Of a stretch of DNA of 64,000 bases, positions 1 to 7,746 are shown piece after piece. The notes beneath the pieces are model-generated. The model saw only the letters and a list, made by a program, of their open reading frames with translations, was not told the origin of the DNA and did not search any database. Within the stretch, counting starts at the first letter, position 1, and every line of letters starts with the position of its first letter. The position numbers and the translations under genes were made by a program. This DNA comes from Mucilaginibacter boryungensis (GTDB lineage Bacteria; Bacteroidota; Bacteroidia; Sphingobacteriales; Sphingobacteriaceae): positions 434,001 to 498,000 of the forward strand of contig NZ_JADFFM010000002.1 of the NCBI RefSeq assembly GCF_015221995.1, written 5' to 3'.

Positions 1-164
1 AATATGATACATCGATTTATAAGAACCTGACTAAACCGTTCCGAAATTTGTTACCAGGCGGCCCATGGGTGCAACGTGGAAATTATTCAAACAGTGAATT
101 TGGTGTTAATCCAAACGTTCCGAAGAACTTAGATCAGACAACAAAACTTTGGTTATTTCAATAA
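1..164 (+). CDS. 3' end of an unidentified CDS (5' part outside window)
   Basis: The frame starting at base 3 is open to a TAA at 162-164 and encodes about 53 residues ending in TTKLWLFQ. The tail contains GGPWVQRGNYS and reads like a real, aromatic-rich C-terminus. The next gene is a small lipoprotein whose start at 170 or 179 follows within a few bases, so the two are probably cotranscribed. A SusD-like or other surface protein would fit such a neighbour, but the fragment is too short to identify. Confidence 0.6.
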   Translation, partial: YDTSIYKNLTKPFRNLLPGGPWVQRGNYSNSEFGVNPNVPKNLDQTTKLWLFQ

Positions 165-169
165 TTAAA

Positions 170-628
170 ATGAATGTCATGAAATTTAAAATATATCAAC
201 TGCTATTTATACCAGTTATAGTAGCAGTAATTGCAACGGGCTGTAAAAAAGTTGCCCCAAATCAATTTTTAAAGGATAATGTGACCATTGTAGGCTATAA
301 TCCTGTTATTGCCAGCTTTACCACTACCCCAGCCGGAACCACCACTGCGGTAGCCGGCAGCACTGTTAAGCTGGATCTGCGTTACTGGTCGGATGACCCT
401 ATTGATAAGATCAACCTGAATGCGACAGTAGGTAGTGGCGGTAAAGCAAATATCTCAAGTACAGCATATCAAAAAGCGTATTCAACTGTTTCCCGCACCG
501 ATTCGTTAAACCTGCAATACCAGGTTCCTGCGGGGACTGCTGTAGGAACAATTATTACTGTAGAGGCGCAAGTTGTCAATAAAAATTCGTTAACAGCCAC
601 TTCTACCATTAGCTTAAAAGTGCAGTAA
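170..628 (+). CDS. Small secreted lipoprotein, beta-rich, function unknown
   Basis: The N-terminus is a lipoprotein signal: a basic start, a hydrophobic stretch (LLFIPVIVAVIATG) and then Cys, followed by KK. The mature part of about 125 residues is rich in Thr, Ser and Val and alternates polar and hydrophobic residues, as in an immunoglobulin-like fold. ATG at 170 or 179 are both possible; 179 gives the more typical signal peptide. An upstream TTG at 149 would overlap the preceding gene. It closes the operon before a strong terminator. Its small size and position resemble accessory lipoproteins at the end of SusC/SusD-type loci, but the rest of that locus lies outside the window. Confidence 0.75.
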   Translation: MNVMKFKIYQLLFIPVIVAVIATGCKKVAPNQFLKDNVTIVGYNPVIASFTTTPAGTTTAVAGSTVKLDLRYWSDDPIDKINLNATVGSGGKANISSTAYQKAYSTVSRTDSLNLQYQVPAGTAVGTIITVEAQVVNKNSLTATSTISLKVQ

Positions 629-644
629 CAGCACTTCATAATAA

Positions 645-676
645 TAAGCCCTTGCCTAAAAGCAAGGGCTTATTTA
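645..676 (+). terminator. Intrinsic terminator after the small lipoprotein
   Basis: An 11-bp perfect stem TAAGCCCTTGC / GCAAGGGCTTA encloses a six-base loop (CTAAAA) and is followed by a T-rich stretch. It lies 17 bases after the stop codon at 628. Confidence 0.85.
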
Positions 677-856
677 TTAACTTATCCCAATACAGCAAGA
701 CAGAGCAATACCACCTACCGTTTCACAACAACGTGTGCGCAAGCAATATTTATCAATTTTCATTTGATCCGGTGCTTGTTCATTATTAAGGTCCCGATAG
801 CCAAGGACTCTTCGCACATTGGTTGGTTTCACTTATTAAGTTGTAATTTTGGTATA

Positions 857-1429
857 GTGATACCACAACTGCTAAGTCATATCAGGAAATGTTGCTCGAT
901 CCAGGTGGAGAGTGCTTCAATTGAACCATTTTTTGAGCAGAAGCACTATAAGAGAAAAGCCCTTCTGTTAACCGAAGGACAGCACTGCTTTGAAAAGTTC
1001 TTTTTAATTAAAGGTTGTGTCCAGTTGTGTTACCTGAAAGAAAACGGAGCGGAGCAAACGATTGATTTTGCCATAGAAAACTGGTGGATTTCTGATTTTA
1101 CGGCATTTCCTAAAGGCGGTATCGCGCAATTTTCCATTCGGGCCACCGAGGATACTGACGTGTTAAGCATCAGTGCAGACCGGCAATGCCAACTACTTAA
1201 ACAATTGCCAGAAATAGAGGCCTATTTTCATCTGGTTTTCCAGCGGGCTTATGCCGCGTCTCAAATGCGGTTAAGGTATCTATATGAATTTTCCAAAGAG
1301 GAATTATATTTGAATTTCCTTCAGCAATTCCCCGATTTTACCCAACGGGTTCCCCAATACCTGCTGGCTTCTTTCCTGGGTTTCACACCGGAATACCTGA
1401 GTGAATTGCGGAAGAAGTTTATTTCTTAA
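857..1429 (+). CDS. Crp/Fnr family transcriptional regulator
   Basis: The GTG at 857 gives a 190-residue protein, the usual length of Bacteroidota Crp/Fnr proteins and starting like them with a short helix (MIPQLLSHIRK). A TTG at 764 would add an atypical extension. A cyclic-nucleotide-binding beta-roll covers roughly residues 25-115, with FLIKGCVQLCYLKENGAEQ as the core strands. The C-terminal HTH (YLLASFLGFTPEYLSELRKK) has the usual form for the group. The canonical cAMP-binding Arg-Ser pair is absent, so the ligand is unknown. The downstream AhpD-like and HD-domain genes on the same strand may be its targets. Confidence 0.85.
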   Translation: MIPQLLSHIRKCCSIQVESASIEPFFEQKHYKRKALLLTEGQHCFEKFFLIKGCVQLCYLKENGAEQTIDFAIENWWISDFTAFPKGGIAQFSIRATEDTDVLSISADRQCQLLKQLPEIEAYFHLVFQRAYAASQMRLRYLYEFSKEELYLNFLQQFPDFTQRVPQYLLASFLGFTPEYLSELRKKFIS

Positions 1430-1490
1430 ACCAGTTTAAGAACTTCAGGGTTTATGTTTCTCACCTTTGTGTAACATAAATTAATTCGTG

Positions 1491-1940
1491 ATGAAAAAAG
1501 TAATTAAACACCGGTTGGATGTATGGGCGGAAGAGCCCCGCTATTGGGAGTTCATGTCGGGAATGGACAAGCGCCTTCAGGAGTCTACCCTAGCAAAAAA
1601 TCTGATCGATCTGATCAAGATCAGGGTTTCACAGATCAACAAATGTGCCTATTGTATCGATTACCACACCGAGGAAGCATTACAGCATGGCGAGACCGTC
1701 CGCCGCATATTTGCTTTGCCTGCCTGGCAGGAAAGCCCGCTGTTCACTGATACCGAACGAGCGGTGCTCGAAGTGGCCGAGGAAATGACGCTGATTTTCC
1801 AGCATGGTCTTTCCGATCAGGCGTATGAAAAACTACAGGCATTTTTTACAAAAAAGGAAATTGCCGATATAATGATAGCGATCAGCCATATGAACTTTTT
1901 AAACCGCATTGGGGTATCTACTAAAACACAAGCATTATGA
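1491..1940 (+). CDS. Carboxymuconolactone decarboxylase / AhpD-like family protein
   Basis: The 149-residue all-alpha protein carries the AhpD-type redox motif KCAYCIDYH, with Cys52, Cys55 and His59 in its first half. Family members reduce peroxides or oxidised thiols, or are uncharacterised YciW/CMD-like enzymes. I chose ATG at 1491 over the adjacent GTG at 1488. The stop overlaps the start of the next gene (ATGA at 1937-1940), so the two are translationally coupled. The Crp/Fnr regulator just upstream suggests a role in a stress response, which is inference. Confidence 0.88.
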   Translation: MKKVIKHRLDVWAEEPRYWEFMSGMDKRLQESTLAKNLIDLIKIRVSQINKCAYCIDYHTEEALQHGETVRRIFALPAWQESPLFTDTERAVLEVAEEMTLIFQHGLSDQAYEKLQAFFTKKEIADIMIAISHMNFLNRIGVSTKTQAL

Positions 1941-2572
1941 AAACAATAGCCGGTATCCAAATACCCGACAGTGCCATGGCCAGCCAGGCCACGGAATTAT
2001 TGCGCGAACATGGGAGTGAACTGTTATACAACCATAGCTTGCGGGTATTTTTGTTCGCTGCCCACAATGGCCAGCAAAACAAGCTTCAGTACGACGCGGA
2101 ATTGTTGTATGTGAGCACCATGTTTCATGACCTGGGCCTTACTCCGCATTACCGCAGCGAGGACAAACGTTTCGAAGTGGATGGGGCAAACGCTGCCCGC
2201 GATTTTCTGCGTGGCTATGGCGTTTCGCCACAAGCACTTCAATTGGTCTGGGATACTATCGCGCTGCATACCTCGCCGGGTATCGCGGAATATAAAGAAC
2301 CAGAGGTTGCCTTACTCAATTATGGCGCGGCGCTGGATGTTATCGGCAAGGGCTATGATCAGTTGCCAGACAGCATCCGTGAAGAAATTGTCCGCCAATT
2401 CCCGCGCAATGACTTAAAGAAAAAGATGATCGCCACTTTTTTTGACGGGTTTAAACATAAACCCCATACCACCTACGGCAGCATCAACGCCGATATTTGT
2501 GCCTGTATGATGCCGGACTACCAGCCAAAAGACTATTGTGAGCTGATCTTGCATTCGCCCTGGGCGGAGTAA
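1937..2572 (+). CDS. HD domain-containing protein
   Basis: A 211-residue cytosolic protein with an HD-type metal phosphohydrolase signature: His33 in LYNHSLRVF and His64-Asp65 in MFHDLG, with a further metal-ligand candidate in ALHTSPG. Homologues of this length are often annotated as phosphohydrolases or cyanamide hydratase-like proteins; the substrate cannot be read from the sequence. It overlaps the preceding AhpD-like gene by four bases. The downstream gene converges on it from the other strand. Confidence 0.85.
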   Translation: MKTIAGIQIPDSAMASQATELLREHGSELLYNHSLRVFLFAAHNGQQNKLQYDAELLYVSTMFHDLGLTPHYRSEDKRFEVDGANAARDFLRGYGVSPQALQLVWDTIALHTSPGIAEYKEPEVALLNYGAALDVIGKGYDQLPDSIREEIVRQFPRNDLKKKMIATFFDGFKHKPHTTYGSINADICACMMPDYQPKDYCELILHSPWAE

Positions 2573-2637
2573 CGGCGCAGCTTAATTAGTTTTTCGTTAA
2601 TATCAGATAAACCAACAGCGCAAGAATGGAGGTTTGC

Positions 2638-3498
2638 TTAATCTAAGTATCCTTTTAATACCCAGGTACGGGAATTAGCCCGCAGCCTGGCCAGTGCTTT
2701 GTCTTTTATCTGCCTGACCCGTTCACGCGTAAGCTCGTATTTATCCCCGATCTCTTCCAGGCTGTGGGCCTGACCATCGCCCAGACCGAAAAATAGGGTT
2801 AAAACATCTCTTTCTTTTTCGCCCAGTACCCGTAAGCTTTCCGCAACCTCGGTAGATAAAGATTCGGTCATCAGTGCTTTGTCCGTTCCAGGTTCGGGGC
2901 TTTGCAGCACATCCAGTAAAGTGTTATCTTCTTCACTCGAAAAGGGCGAATCATAGGAAATATGCCGGCCGGAATGGCCCAACACATCGCTTACCTTTTC
3001 CACGGTGATCTCCAGGCTTTCAGCCAACTCTTCCGGTGTTGGCTGCCGTTCATACTGCTGTTCTAAAGCTGATGCGGCTTTGGCAATTTTGGAGAGGTCC
3101 CCAACTTTGTTTAAAGGTAGCCGGATCATACGTGATTGCTCATTAATGGCCGACAGGATGGATTGCCGGATCCACCATACAGCGTAGGATATAAACTTGA
3201 AACCTTTGGTTTCGTCAAAGCGCTTGGCGGCTTTAACAAGTCCCACATTGCCTTCATTGATCAGATCGCCCAGGGTCAGCCCCGAGCTTTGGTATTGTTT
3301 CGCTACCGATACTACGAATCTTAGGTTCGCAGTTGTTAGCCGCTCTAAAGCGGCCTGGTCGCCTTCACGGATTTTTTGCGTTAAGATCACCTCTTCCTGC
3401 GGAGTAATCATCGGGATCTTTGCGATATCTGACAAATATTGATTCAACGACGCGGTTTCCCGATTGGTGATCGACTCACTTATTTTAAGTTGCCTCAT
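2638..3498 (-). CDS. RpoD/SigA-family RNA polymerase sigma factor (paralog)
   Basis: The protein has 286 residues, the short form of primary-type sigma factor found in Bacteroidota. It starts MRQLKISESITNRE, the group hallmark. Region 2 (about 63-118) contains the near-invariant GFKFISYAVWWIRQSI for -10 recognition and melting; region 3 covers about 120-190. Region 4 ends with the HTH LTRERVRQIKDKALARLR for the -33/-35 element. Relative to the housekeeping sigma I know from the phylum, region 3 and the linker are divergent (SALEQQYERQPTPEEL, then GRHISYDSPF). I therefore read it as a group 2 paralog rather than the main sigma factor. It has a leader of more than 100 bases. Confidence 0.9.
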   Translation of the reverse strand: MRQLKISESITNRETASLNQYLSDIAKIPMITPQEEVILTQKIREGDQAALERLTTANLRFVVSVAKQYQSSGLTLGDLINEGNVGLVKAAKRFDETKGFKFISYAVWWIRQSILSAINEQSRMIRLPLNKVGDLSKIAKAASALEQQYERQPTPEELAESLEITVEKVSDVLGHSGRHISYDSPFSSEEDNTLLDVLQSPEPGTDKALMTESLSTEVAESLRVLGEKERDVLTLFFGLGDGQAHSLEEIGDKYELTRERVRQIKDKALARLRANSRTWVLKGYLD

Positions 3499-3627
3499 GT
3501 ATGTAAATGTTAAATGTGAATGCTAAAGATCTGGTGCCTTAGTATACGCGATGAGCAAAATAGTTCTCAGAGAGATTACAGTGAATACTGGTGCTTGCGG
3601 GAGAAGGTGCTGTAAATCTTTAACATA

Positions 3628-3635
3628 CAAAGATA
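3628..3635 (-). promoter_or_regulatory. Bacteroidota -7 box upstream of the sigma factor gene
   Basis: Read on the minus strand this is TATCTTTG, a match to the Bacteroidota -7 consensus TAnnTTTG. It lies about 130 bases before the sigma gene start. No good TTTG -33 element sits at the expected distance, so the call is tentative. Confidence 0.4.
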
Positions 3636-3668
3636 AGCACAAGAGCAAAAAATAATGTTATTTGGATG

Positions 3669-4043
3669 TCAGGAAGTGAGCTGCACAGCTTTCGCGGTAG
3701 CCTTGCCGATCCTTTTATCCCGGCGGCCAATCAATTCGCAAAGGTTAATAGCGGCTTCTTCAAAATCTTCGTGGCCGTCTTTAAGCAAAAGCCAGTTGGG
3801 TTCGGTAACGTGATCCTCAAATTCAAAATCGGTAAGCGCAGGGATTGCTGCTTTCAGGCTGGTGTGGTCTTCGCGCTGGGTGGCGATCCAGATGCCATTG
3901 TGTTGCGGGTTTTTATTGACCTTGCGGAAAATAAGGACGATCTTGCCCTCAAAATAAATATAATACATGCCGATAGCGGGTTTAATGACCACTTTAGCGG
4001 GCAGGTAATCCAGCAGAAAATCAAAAGGCATGGGTTTTTTCAT
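3669..4043 (-). CDS. Conserved hypothetical protein, about 124 aa
   Basis: I do not recognise a named domain. The protein is soluble and mixed alpha/beta, with the strands MYYIYFEGKIVLIFRK and NGIWIATQRED and a C-terminal helix containing FEEAAINLCELIGRRDKRIG. The layout loosely recalls small TfoX/YjbR-like proteins, but the similarity is too weak for a call. ATG at 4043 is preferred over GTG at 4046. It is divergent from the SDR gene across a 36-base gap that holds a perfect inverted repeat and opposed -7 boxes. Confidence 0.7.
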   Translation of the reverse strand: MKKPMPFDFLLDYLPAKVVIKPAIGMYYIYFEGKIVLIFRKVNKNPQHNGIWIATQREDHTSLKAAIPALTDFEFEDHVTEPNWLLLKDGHEDFEEAAINLCELIGRRDKRIGKATAKAVQLTS

Positions 4044-4044
4044 C

Positions 4045-4071
4045 ACAACAAAGATAATTTAGCTTTGTTGT
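4045..4071. promoter_or_regulatory. Divergent promoter/operator with perfect inverted repeat
   Basis: ACAACAAAG (4045-4053) is repeated as CTTTGTTGT (4063-4071) around a 9-base AT-rich spacer. Each arm contains a -7 box: TAGCTTTG on plus (4060-4067) and TATCTTTG on minus (4056-4049). The two divergent genes start at 4080 and 4043, so leaders would be very short or absent. Confidence 0.5.
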
Positions 4072-4079
4072 AAAATACA

Positions 4080-4784
4080 ATGGCAAAGATATTTATCACT
4101 GGTTCCGCAGATGGTTTGGGCCAGCTGGCGGCTAAGGAATTAATAAAACAGGGACACGACGTAGTGCTGCATGCCCGAAATGAAAAACGTGGAGAGGAAG
4201 CGTTGCAACAAGTGCCAGGCGCAAAGGATGTGCTTATAGCAGACTTAGCTGATATGGGCGCGGTTAAAGAGTTGGCAGCAAAGGCCAACGCACTGGCAAC
4301 TTTTGATGCGGTAATCCATAATGCCGGCGTTTACCAGGTGCCTTCCTCGCAATTATTGGCGGTGAATACATTGGCGCCATATGTGCTGACAGGGTTGATG
4401 CATCATCCTAAACGACTGATCTATCTGAGTTCGGGAATGCATACAGGCGGGCATTTTAAACCGGATTTTAAAACGGTTAATTATTCTGATACCAAGCTGC
4501 ACATAGTATTATTAGCTAAAGCGGTAGCACGGCTATGGCCGGATGTGCAATCAAATGCAGTTGATCCGGGATGGGTGCCGACCAAAATGGGCGGCGCAGG
4601 TGCGCCGGATGATTTGCGCCAGGGCTACGAAACTCAGGTTTGGCTGGCTACACATGATGGGCCAAGTGGCAAATATTTTTTTCACAGACAAGAAAAAAGA
4701 AACAATCCCGAAGCCGACGATACGAATTTACAGGACCGTTTTTTAGCGACTTGTGCAGAACTGACGGGAATCAAATTCAACTAA
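4080..4784 (+). CDS. Short-chain dehydrogenase/reductase (SDR) family oxidoreductase
   Basis: A 234-residue Rossmann-fold enzyme. The dinucleotide-binding TGSADGLG lies at residues 7-14, a basic residue pattern after beta-2 (HARNEKR) favours NADP(H), NAG is at 81-83 and the catalytic pair Tyr135-Lys139 is in YSDTK after YLSSGM. The substrate is unknown. The C-terminal region ([14 protein letters not shown]) follows the usual PG cofactor motif. The cupin gene starts one base after its stop, suggesting one transcript. Confidence 0.9.
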   Translation: MAKIFITGSADGLGQLAAKELIKQGHDVVLHARNEKRGEEALQQVPGAKDVLIADLADMGAVKELAAKANALATFDAVIHNAGVYQVPSSQLLAVNTLAPYVLTGLMHHPKRLIYLSSGMHTGGHFKPDFKTVNYSDTKLHIVLLAKAVARLWPDVQSNAVDPGWVPTKMGGAGAPDDLRQGYETQVWLATHDGPSGKYFFHRQEKRNNPEADDTNLQDRFLATCAELTGIKFN

Positions 4785-4785
4785 C

Positions 4786-5181
4786 ATGGAAATTACAAGA
4801 ATAGCAAGCAAACCTTCAATGAAAGGCCCAGCCGAATGGTTTACCGGTGCCGTCAGGATCGATCCTTTATTCGATGCGAATGGAAGCAGGCGCGGCGCAT
4901 CTGCAACTGTGACCTTTGAACCGGGCGCGAGAACCGCCTGGCATACACACCCGCTTGGACAAACACTTATCATTATAAGCGGGCTGGGCTGGGTACAGCG
5001 CGAGGGCGGGTCGGTGGAAGAAGTGCGCCCTGGCGATGTAGTGTGGTTCGAACCAAATGAAAGGCATTGGCATGGCGCTTCGGCAACCAACGCGATGAGC
5101 CATATTGCCATTCAGGAAAACCTGAATGGCAAGGTCGTGGACTGGATGGAGCAGGTTACCGAGGAGCAGTACCAGCATTAA
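4786..5181 (+). CDS. Cupin domain protein
   Basis: The 131-residue protein is a single small cupin barrel. Metal ligands His53 and His55 are in [10 protein letters not shown], and His94 is in ERHWHGA; PGD before the second motif is typical. It resembles the cupins of the manganese-dependent hydroxynitrile-lyase-like group that are often found with AhpD/CMD proteins. Such a gene lies at 1491 but not adjacent. It directly follows the SDR gene, so a shared small-molecule pathway is likely but unidentified. Confidence 0.88.
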   Translation: MEITRIASKPSMKGPAEWFTGAVRIDPLFDANGSRRGASATVTFEPGARTAWHTHPLGQTLIIISGLGWVQREGGSVEEVRPGDVVWFEPNERHWHGASATNAMSHIAIQENLNGKVVDWMEQVTEEQYQH

Positions 5182-5191
5182 CAAGACATTC

Positions 5192-5440
5192 TTACGGCCG
5201 CCTTTTCGGTTGATCTTCAAATAAATTCGTTTGGTTTAAACCCGGCGTTGCTTCCTCAAACGGATATTTGCCTTTGATGTGCCGGTTGAACCAAATGCCC
5301 TTGACCATGGTGGAGCGCATTTCCCTAAAGACCTTTTCGGGCACATTAAGGTAATGATAGACCTTGCCGGAATGATAGATAATCTCCAGGGTTTCACTGG
5401 CGGCATCGTAACTATATTTTTTGATAACGGCCGAGGGCAT
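5192..5440 (-). CDS. KTSC domain-containing protein
   Basis: A protein of about 82 residues with the full KTSC-domain pattern: MPSAVIKKYSYD, then TLEIIYHSGKVYHYLNVP, then KGIWFNRHIKGKYPFE. The domain is named after its occurrence at the C-terminus of some lysyl-tRNA synthetases; here it stands alone, which is common, and its function is unknown. ATG at 5440 is chosen. GTG at 5446 would overlap the upstream stop by four bases and is also plausible. It is the last of four tiny genes on this strand. Confidence 0.85.
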   Translation of the reverse strand: MPSAVIKKYSYDAASETLEIIYHSGKVYHYLNVPEKVFREMRSTMVKGIWFNRHIKGKYPFEEATPGLNQTNLFEDQPKRRP

Positions 5441-5442
5441 GG

Positions 5443-5637
5443 TCACTTTTCATTTTCCGGTATTTCGTCCGGATGTTCTTCAAAATACTGCCGTGCACGC
5501 TTTAATCCCGTGGCAATAGCAATGCCTTCATCGCCGCTTTCTTTGATAATCTCATTGGCGATCTCTACCGCCTTTTCACGCAGATAGACCGGCTGGTTCT
5601 TATAAGATGGCGGGTAATCGCCGTTGTACCAGGGCAT
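5443..5637 (-). CDS. Small conserved protein, 64 aa
   Basis: A short hydrophilic protein with a start seen in a widespread uncharacterised family (MPWYNGDYPPSYKNQP), followed by a helical segment KAVEIANEIIKES. A glycine turn follows and then AIATGLKRARQYFEE. It overlaps the start region of the KTSC gene and so is probably cotranscribed with it. Small proteins of this kind often appear with stress-related genes in soil Bacteroidota; no specific role can be given. Confidence 0.75.
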   Translation of the reverse strand: MPWYNGDYPPSYKNQPVYLREKAVEIANEIIKESGDEGIAIATGLKRARQYFEEHPDEIPENEK

Positions 5638-5654
5638 AAATCCTCCTTTTTTAT

Positions 5655-5843
5655 TTATGGCGCACCTTGCAATTCACGGTTGCTGTCGGCTGGCTTGTCA
5701 TGTTTAGCCGCATCGGTATCACGCGGAATTCCAGCAGTAGCGTCATCACCTTGTTGTTCGATCGCTTGGTTTACTTCATTGCCGCTTTCTAAGTCATCAC
5801 CGATCTCATCGGTTTGTTCTTTATTTTTTTCTGGTATGTTCAT
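5655..5843 (-). CDS. Small acidic hydrophilic protein, 62 aa
   Basis: The product is almost entirely charged and polar (rich in Asp, Glu, Asn, Gln and Lys) with no hydrophobic core, so it is probably intrinsically disordered. It lies between two other tiny genes on the same strand, 17 bases before the 64-residue gene. Coding status rests on context and an intact start and stop. The composition recalls stress-induced hydrophilic proteins, but no family is recognised. Confidence 0.55.
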   Translation of the reverse strand: MNIPEKNKEQTDEIGDDLESGNEVNQAIEQQGDDATAGIPRDTDAAKHDKPADSNRELQGAP

Positions 5844-5996
5844 TAGCTATATGATTTGCCACTGGTTTTTCTTACTGTACGGCGTGTACTGTTCATATAC
5901 CTGCGGCCATTTTCCCGTTTAAAAGAAGCGCAGCTAAGCCAGGTTCGCTGCCACATCTTTACGCTGATCGGCATCGCCCTCTTTACAAATGACCGG

Positions 5997-6158
5997 CTAT
6001 TTCACTTTCTTTTCAATGGCGGCGCGCTGGTTGCCTACCGATTTCTTGGCTTCTTTGATGGCTTTAGCACTGGTGCCTTCTTTATGCGCTTCGTATTTGA
6101 TCTCGTGGGGCTGATCCGAAACGGAATTCCTTTCCACTTTACTTCCTCTTGTACTCAT
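5997..6158 (-). CDS. Tiny DUF3606-like protein, 53 aa
   Basis: An ATG at 6158 opens a 53-codon frame to TAG at 5997. The sequence contains SDQPHEIKYEAHKEGTSAKA and then IKEAKKSVGNQRAAIEKK. This follows the DUF3606 layout: a DxxHE motif, a short helix, then a K-x-V-GN helix. That would be a compact helical DNA- or stress-associated small protein; the family link is my reading from the motif only. It heads the set of four tiny minus-strand genes. Confidence 0.55.
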   Translation of the reverse strand: MSTRGSKVERNSVSDQPHEIKYEAHKEGTSAKAIKEAKKSVGNQRAAIEKKVK

Positions 6159-6220
6159 AGGTCAATATATTTGTTATTAATAATTAGTTAATAGTTAACA
6201 AATTTTATTCCAACTAGTTT

Positions 6221-6664
6221 ATGGCATCAAGCGAATTATTAAGAATGGACAATATGGGGATTGTAGTGGAATCCCTGGATAAAGCGATTGCTTTTTTTAC
6301 CGAGATCGGCCTGAAGCTGGAGGGACGGATGGTCGTCGAAGGTAAATGGGCCGGCCGGATCACAGGCCTCCCTGACCAGCGGGTAGAAATTGCGATGATG
6401 GTGACGCCGGACGGAAATAGCCGTTTAGAGTTATCGCGTTTTCTCGATCCCGGGGTCATTGAGGATCACCGCAATGCACCAGTCAATGCGTTTGGTTATT
6501 TGCGGGCTATGTTTGCAGTGACGAATATTGATGAACTGGTGAAGCGGTTACAAAAACAGGGCGCAACGCTGGTTGGCGAGATTGTACAATATGAAAATGC
6601 CTATCGGCTTTGTTATATCAGAGGTGCCGAAGGACTGTTGGTGGGTTTAGCCCAATCGCTTTAA
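6221..6664 (+). CDS. VOC family (glyoxalase/bleomycin-resistance fold) protein
   Basis: The 147-residue protein has two beta-alpha-beta-beta-beta modules. The first begins MDNMGIVVESLDKAIAFFTEIGL and the second ends GAEGLLVGLAQSL. VOC proteins are metal-dependent glyoxalases, dioxygenases or resistance-conferring binding proteins; the specific reaction is not evident. A second, unrelated-looking VOC gene follows 53 bases downstream on the same strand. Confidence 0.85.
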   Translation: MASSELLRMDNMGIVVESLDKAIAFFTEIGLKLEGRMVVEGKWAGRITGLPDQRVEIAMMVTPDGNSRLELSRFLDPGVIEDHRNAPVNAFGYLRAMFAVTNIDELVKRLQKQGATLVGEIVQYENAYRLCYIRGAEGLLVGLAQSL

Positions 6665-6717
6665 CGCAGGCACCCTTTGGGGTAATTATTGCTTACATTT
6701 ATGAAAAGGCTAAATTG

Positions 6718-7104
6718 ATGAATGTAAATTATTGTATGCCGGTGATCCCGAGCGCAGACCTTGAGAAAAGCCTAAGGTTCTGGACGGAAGGTTTGGGCCT
6801 GGCCGCAGACCGGGAAATGCGCGAAGACGGTCGCCTGGTTGGTTGTATGGTGCACAGAGAAGCTATGTTCTTTTGGTTGAACCAACGGGCGGGGGAGCCT
6901 GTTCCGGAGCACTGCGAGGGTGTGCGATTTTACTGGACGCCAGATGATCTGTTGGGCATACACCGGCATTTGAAAAATTTGGGTTATGGGGTGTCTGAAA
7001 TTGTAGCGCAGGATTATGGTCAATCCGAATTCTTTTTGGTTGATGATGATGGCTACAGCCATTGTTTTGGTATGGCGACCAATGAATTACCAAAAAATGA
7101 ATGA
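6718..7104 (+). CDS. VOC family protein, bleomycin-resistance-like
   Basis: From ATG 6718 the protein has 128 residues: MNVNYCMPVIPSADLEKSLR, then FWTEGLGL, and near the end EFFLVDDDGYSHCFG. The pattern PSADLEKSLRFW followed by F-V-DDDG is typical of the bleomycin/fosfomycin-resistance branch of the VOC superfamily. An in-frame opening from 6610 overlaps the previous gene and is not needed. Function beyond the fold is not determinable. Confidence 0.83.
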   Translation: MNVNYCMPVIPSADLEKSLRFWTEGLGLAADREMREDGRLVGCMVHREAMFFWLNQRAGEPVPEHCEGVRFYWTPDDLLGIHRHLKNLGYGVSEIVAQDYGQSEFFLVDDDGYSHCFGMATNELPKNE

Positions 7105-7171
7105 TAATTAAAAAGACGGCGATCAGGTCATTCTCTGATGCAAGCGGTCATATAATGATATCGCGGGGCGA

Positions 7172-7701
7172 TCATGCTAAATTTGGGTTTATCAAATTTA
7201 ATTGTTCCAATACTTCGCCCTCATAGCCCTGAGCGGTGACGAGGCTGATGACCGCGTCTGTACAGATCAACAGGCCTTTGCCGAAGCACCTTTTCTGATC
7301 CTCCAGGTCAAAGTTGATCTCCACTAAAGGAAATTGTACGGCGAGGACTTTGAGCAGGGTTTTAGCCTTTTTGTTGCCGGACATGGCCAGGAAGATATCG
7401 GCTGGTAAGCTGGAAAAAATAAAGTATCGGTGTTTTGTTGGTCAGGCCATTGCTGCTGTAATTCCTTTTGCCAGTAAAGGCATGTTTCATTAATGGCTTT
7501 ACTCTCAAAAGGCAGCTGCCGGAATTGGGGTGCTGGTAAGCCAGCTAACTTCTTTAAATTGTCTTGCTGCTGGCAGAGCCAGTTCTGGAGATGCGTTGGT
7601 AGGCTTGCATAATTTCGGTCTGTTATTCTTCGAAGGTCAACGATAAAATAAAAAATATCATTTTTTGTACATCGTATATTATTATTACTTATTTTTATCA
7701 T
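7172..7701 (-). pseudogene. Hypothetical gene apparently split by a -1 frameshift
   Basis: Two overlapping minus-strand frames look like one protein. The upstream frame (ATG 7701) carries NYASLPTHLQNWLCQQQ and reads on to NTDTLFF. The downstream frame (stop at 7172) reads SSLPADIFLAMSGNKKAKT before continuing into LLKVLAVQFP. The switch falls at a run of six A on the plus strand (7414-7419), so one lost base would explain it. Alone, the second part could start at ATG 7384 and give 70 residues. No family is recognised. The first 20 or so codons after 7701 are AT-rich and may not be coding. Confidence 0.45.
7664..7697 (+). promoter_or_regulatory. Possible Bacteroidota-type promoter for the 7.7-18.4 kb cluster
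   Basis: TTTG at 7664-7667 is followed after 22 bases by TATTTTTA at 7690-7697, approximating the -33 TTTG and -7 TAnnTTTG elements. It lies about 50 bases before the first cluster gene in a markedly AT-rich stretch. The -7 match is imperfect. Confidence 0.3.
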
Positions 7702-7746
7702 AACAAGTTGTAACAACCTTATTAACACATACCTAAACCTGATATC

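Noticed and set aside
5844-5996. Fragmentary minus-strand frames between the acidic 62-aa gene and the DUF3606-like gene
   Set aside because: Short stretches such as QVYEQYTPYSKKNQW read protein-like but lack a start codon and are too short to support a gene.
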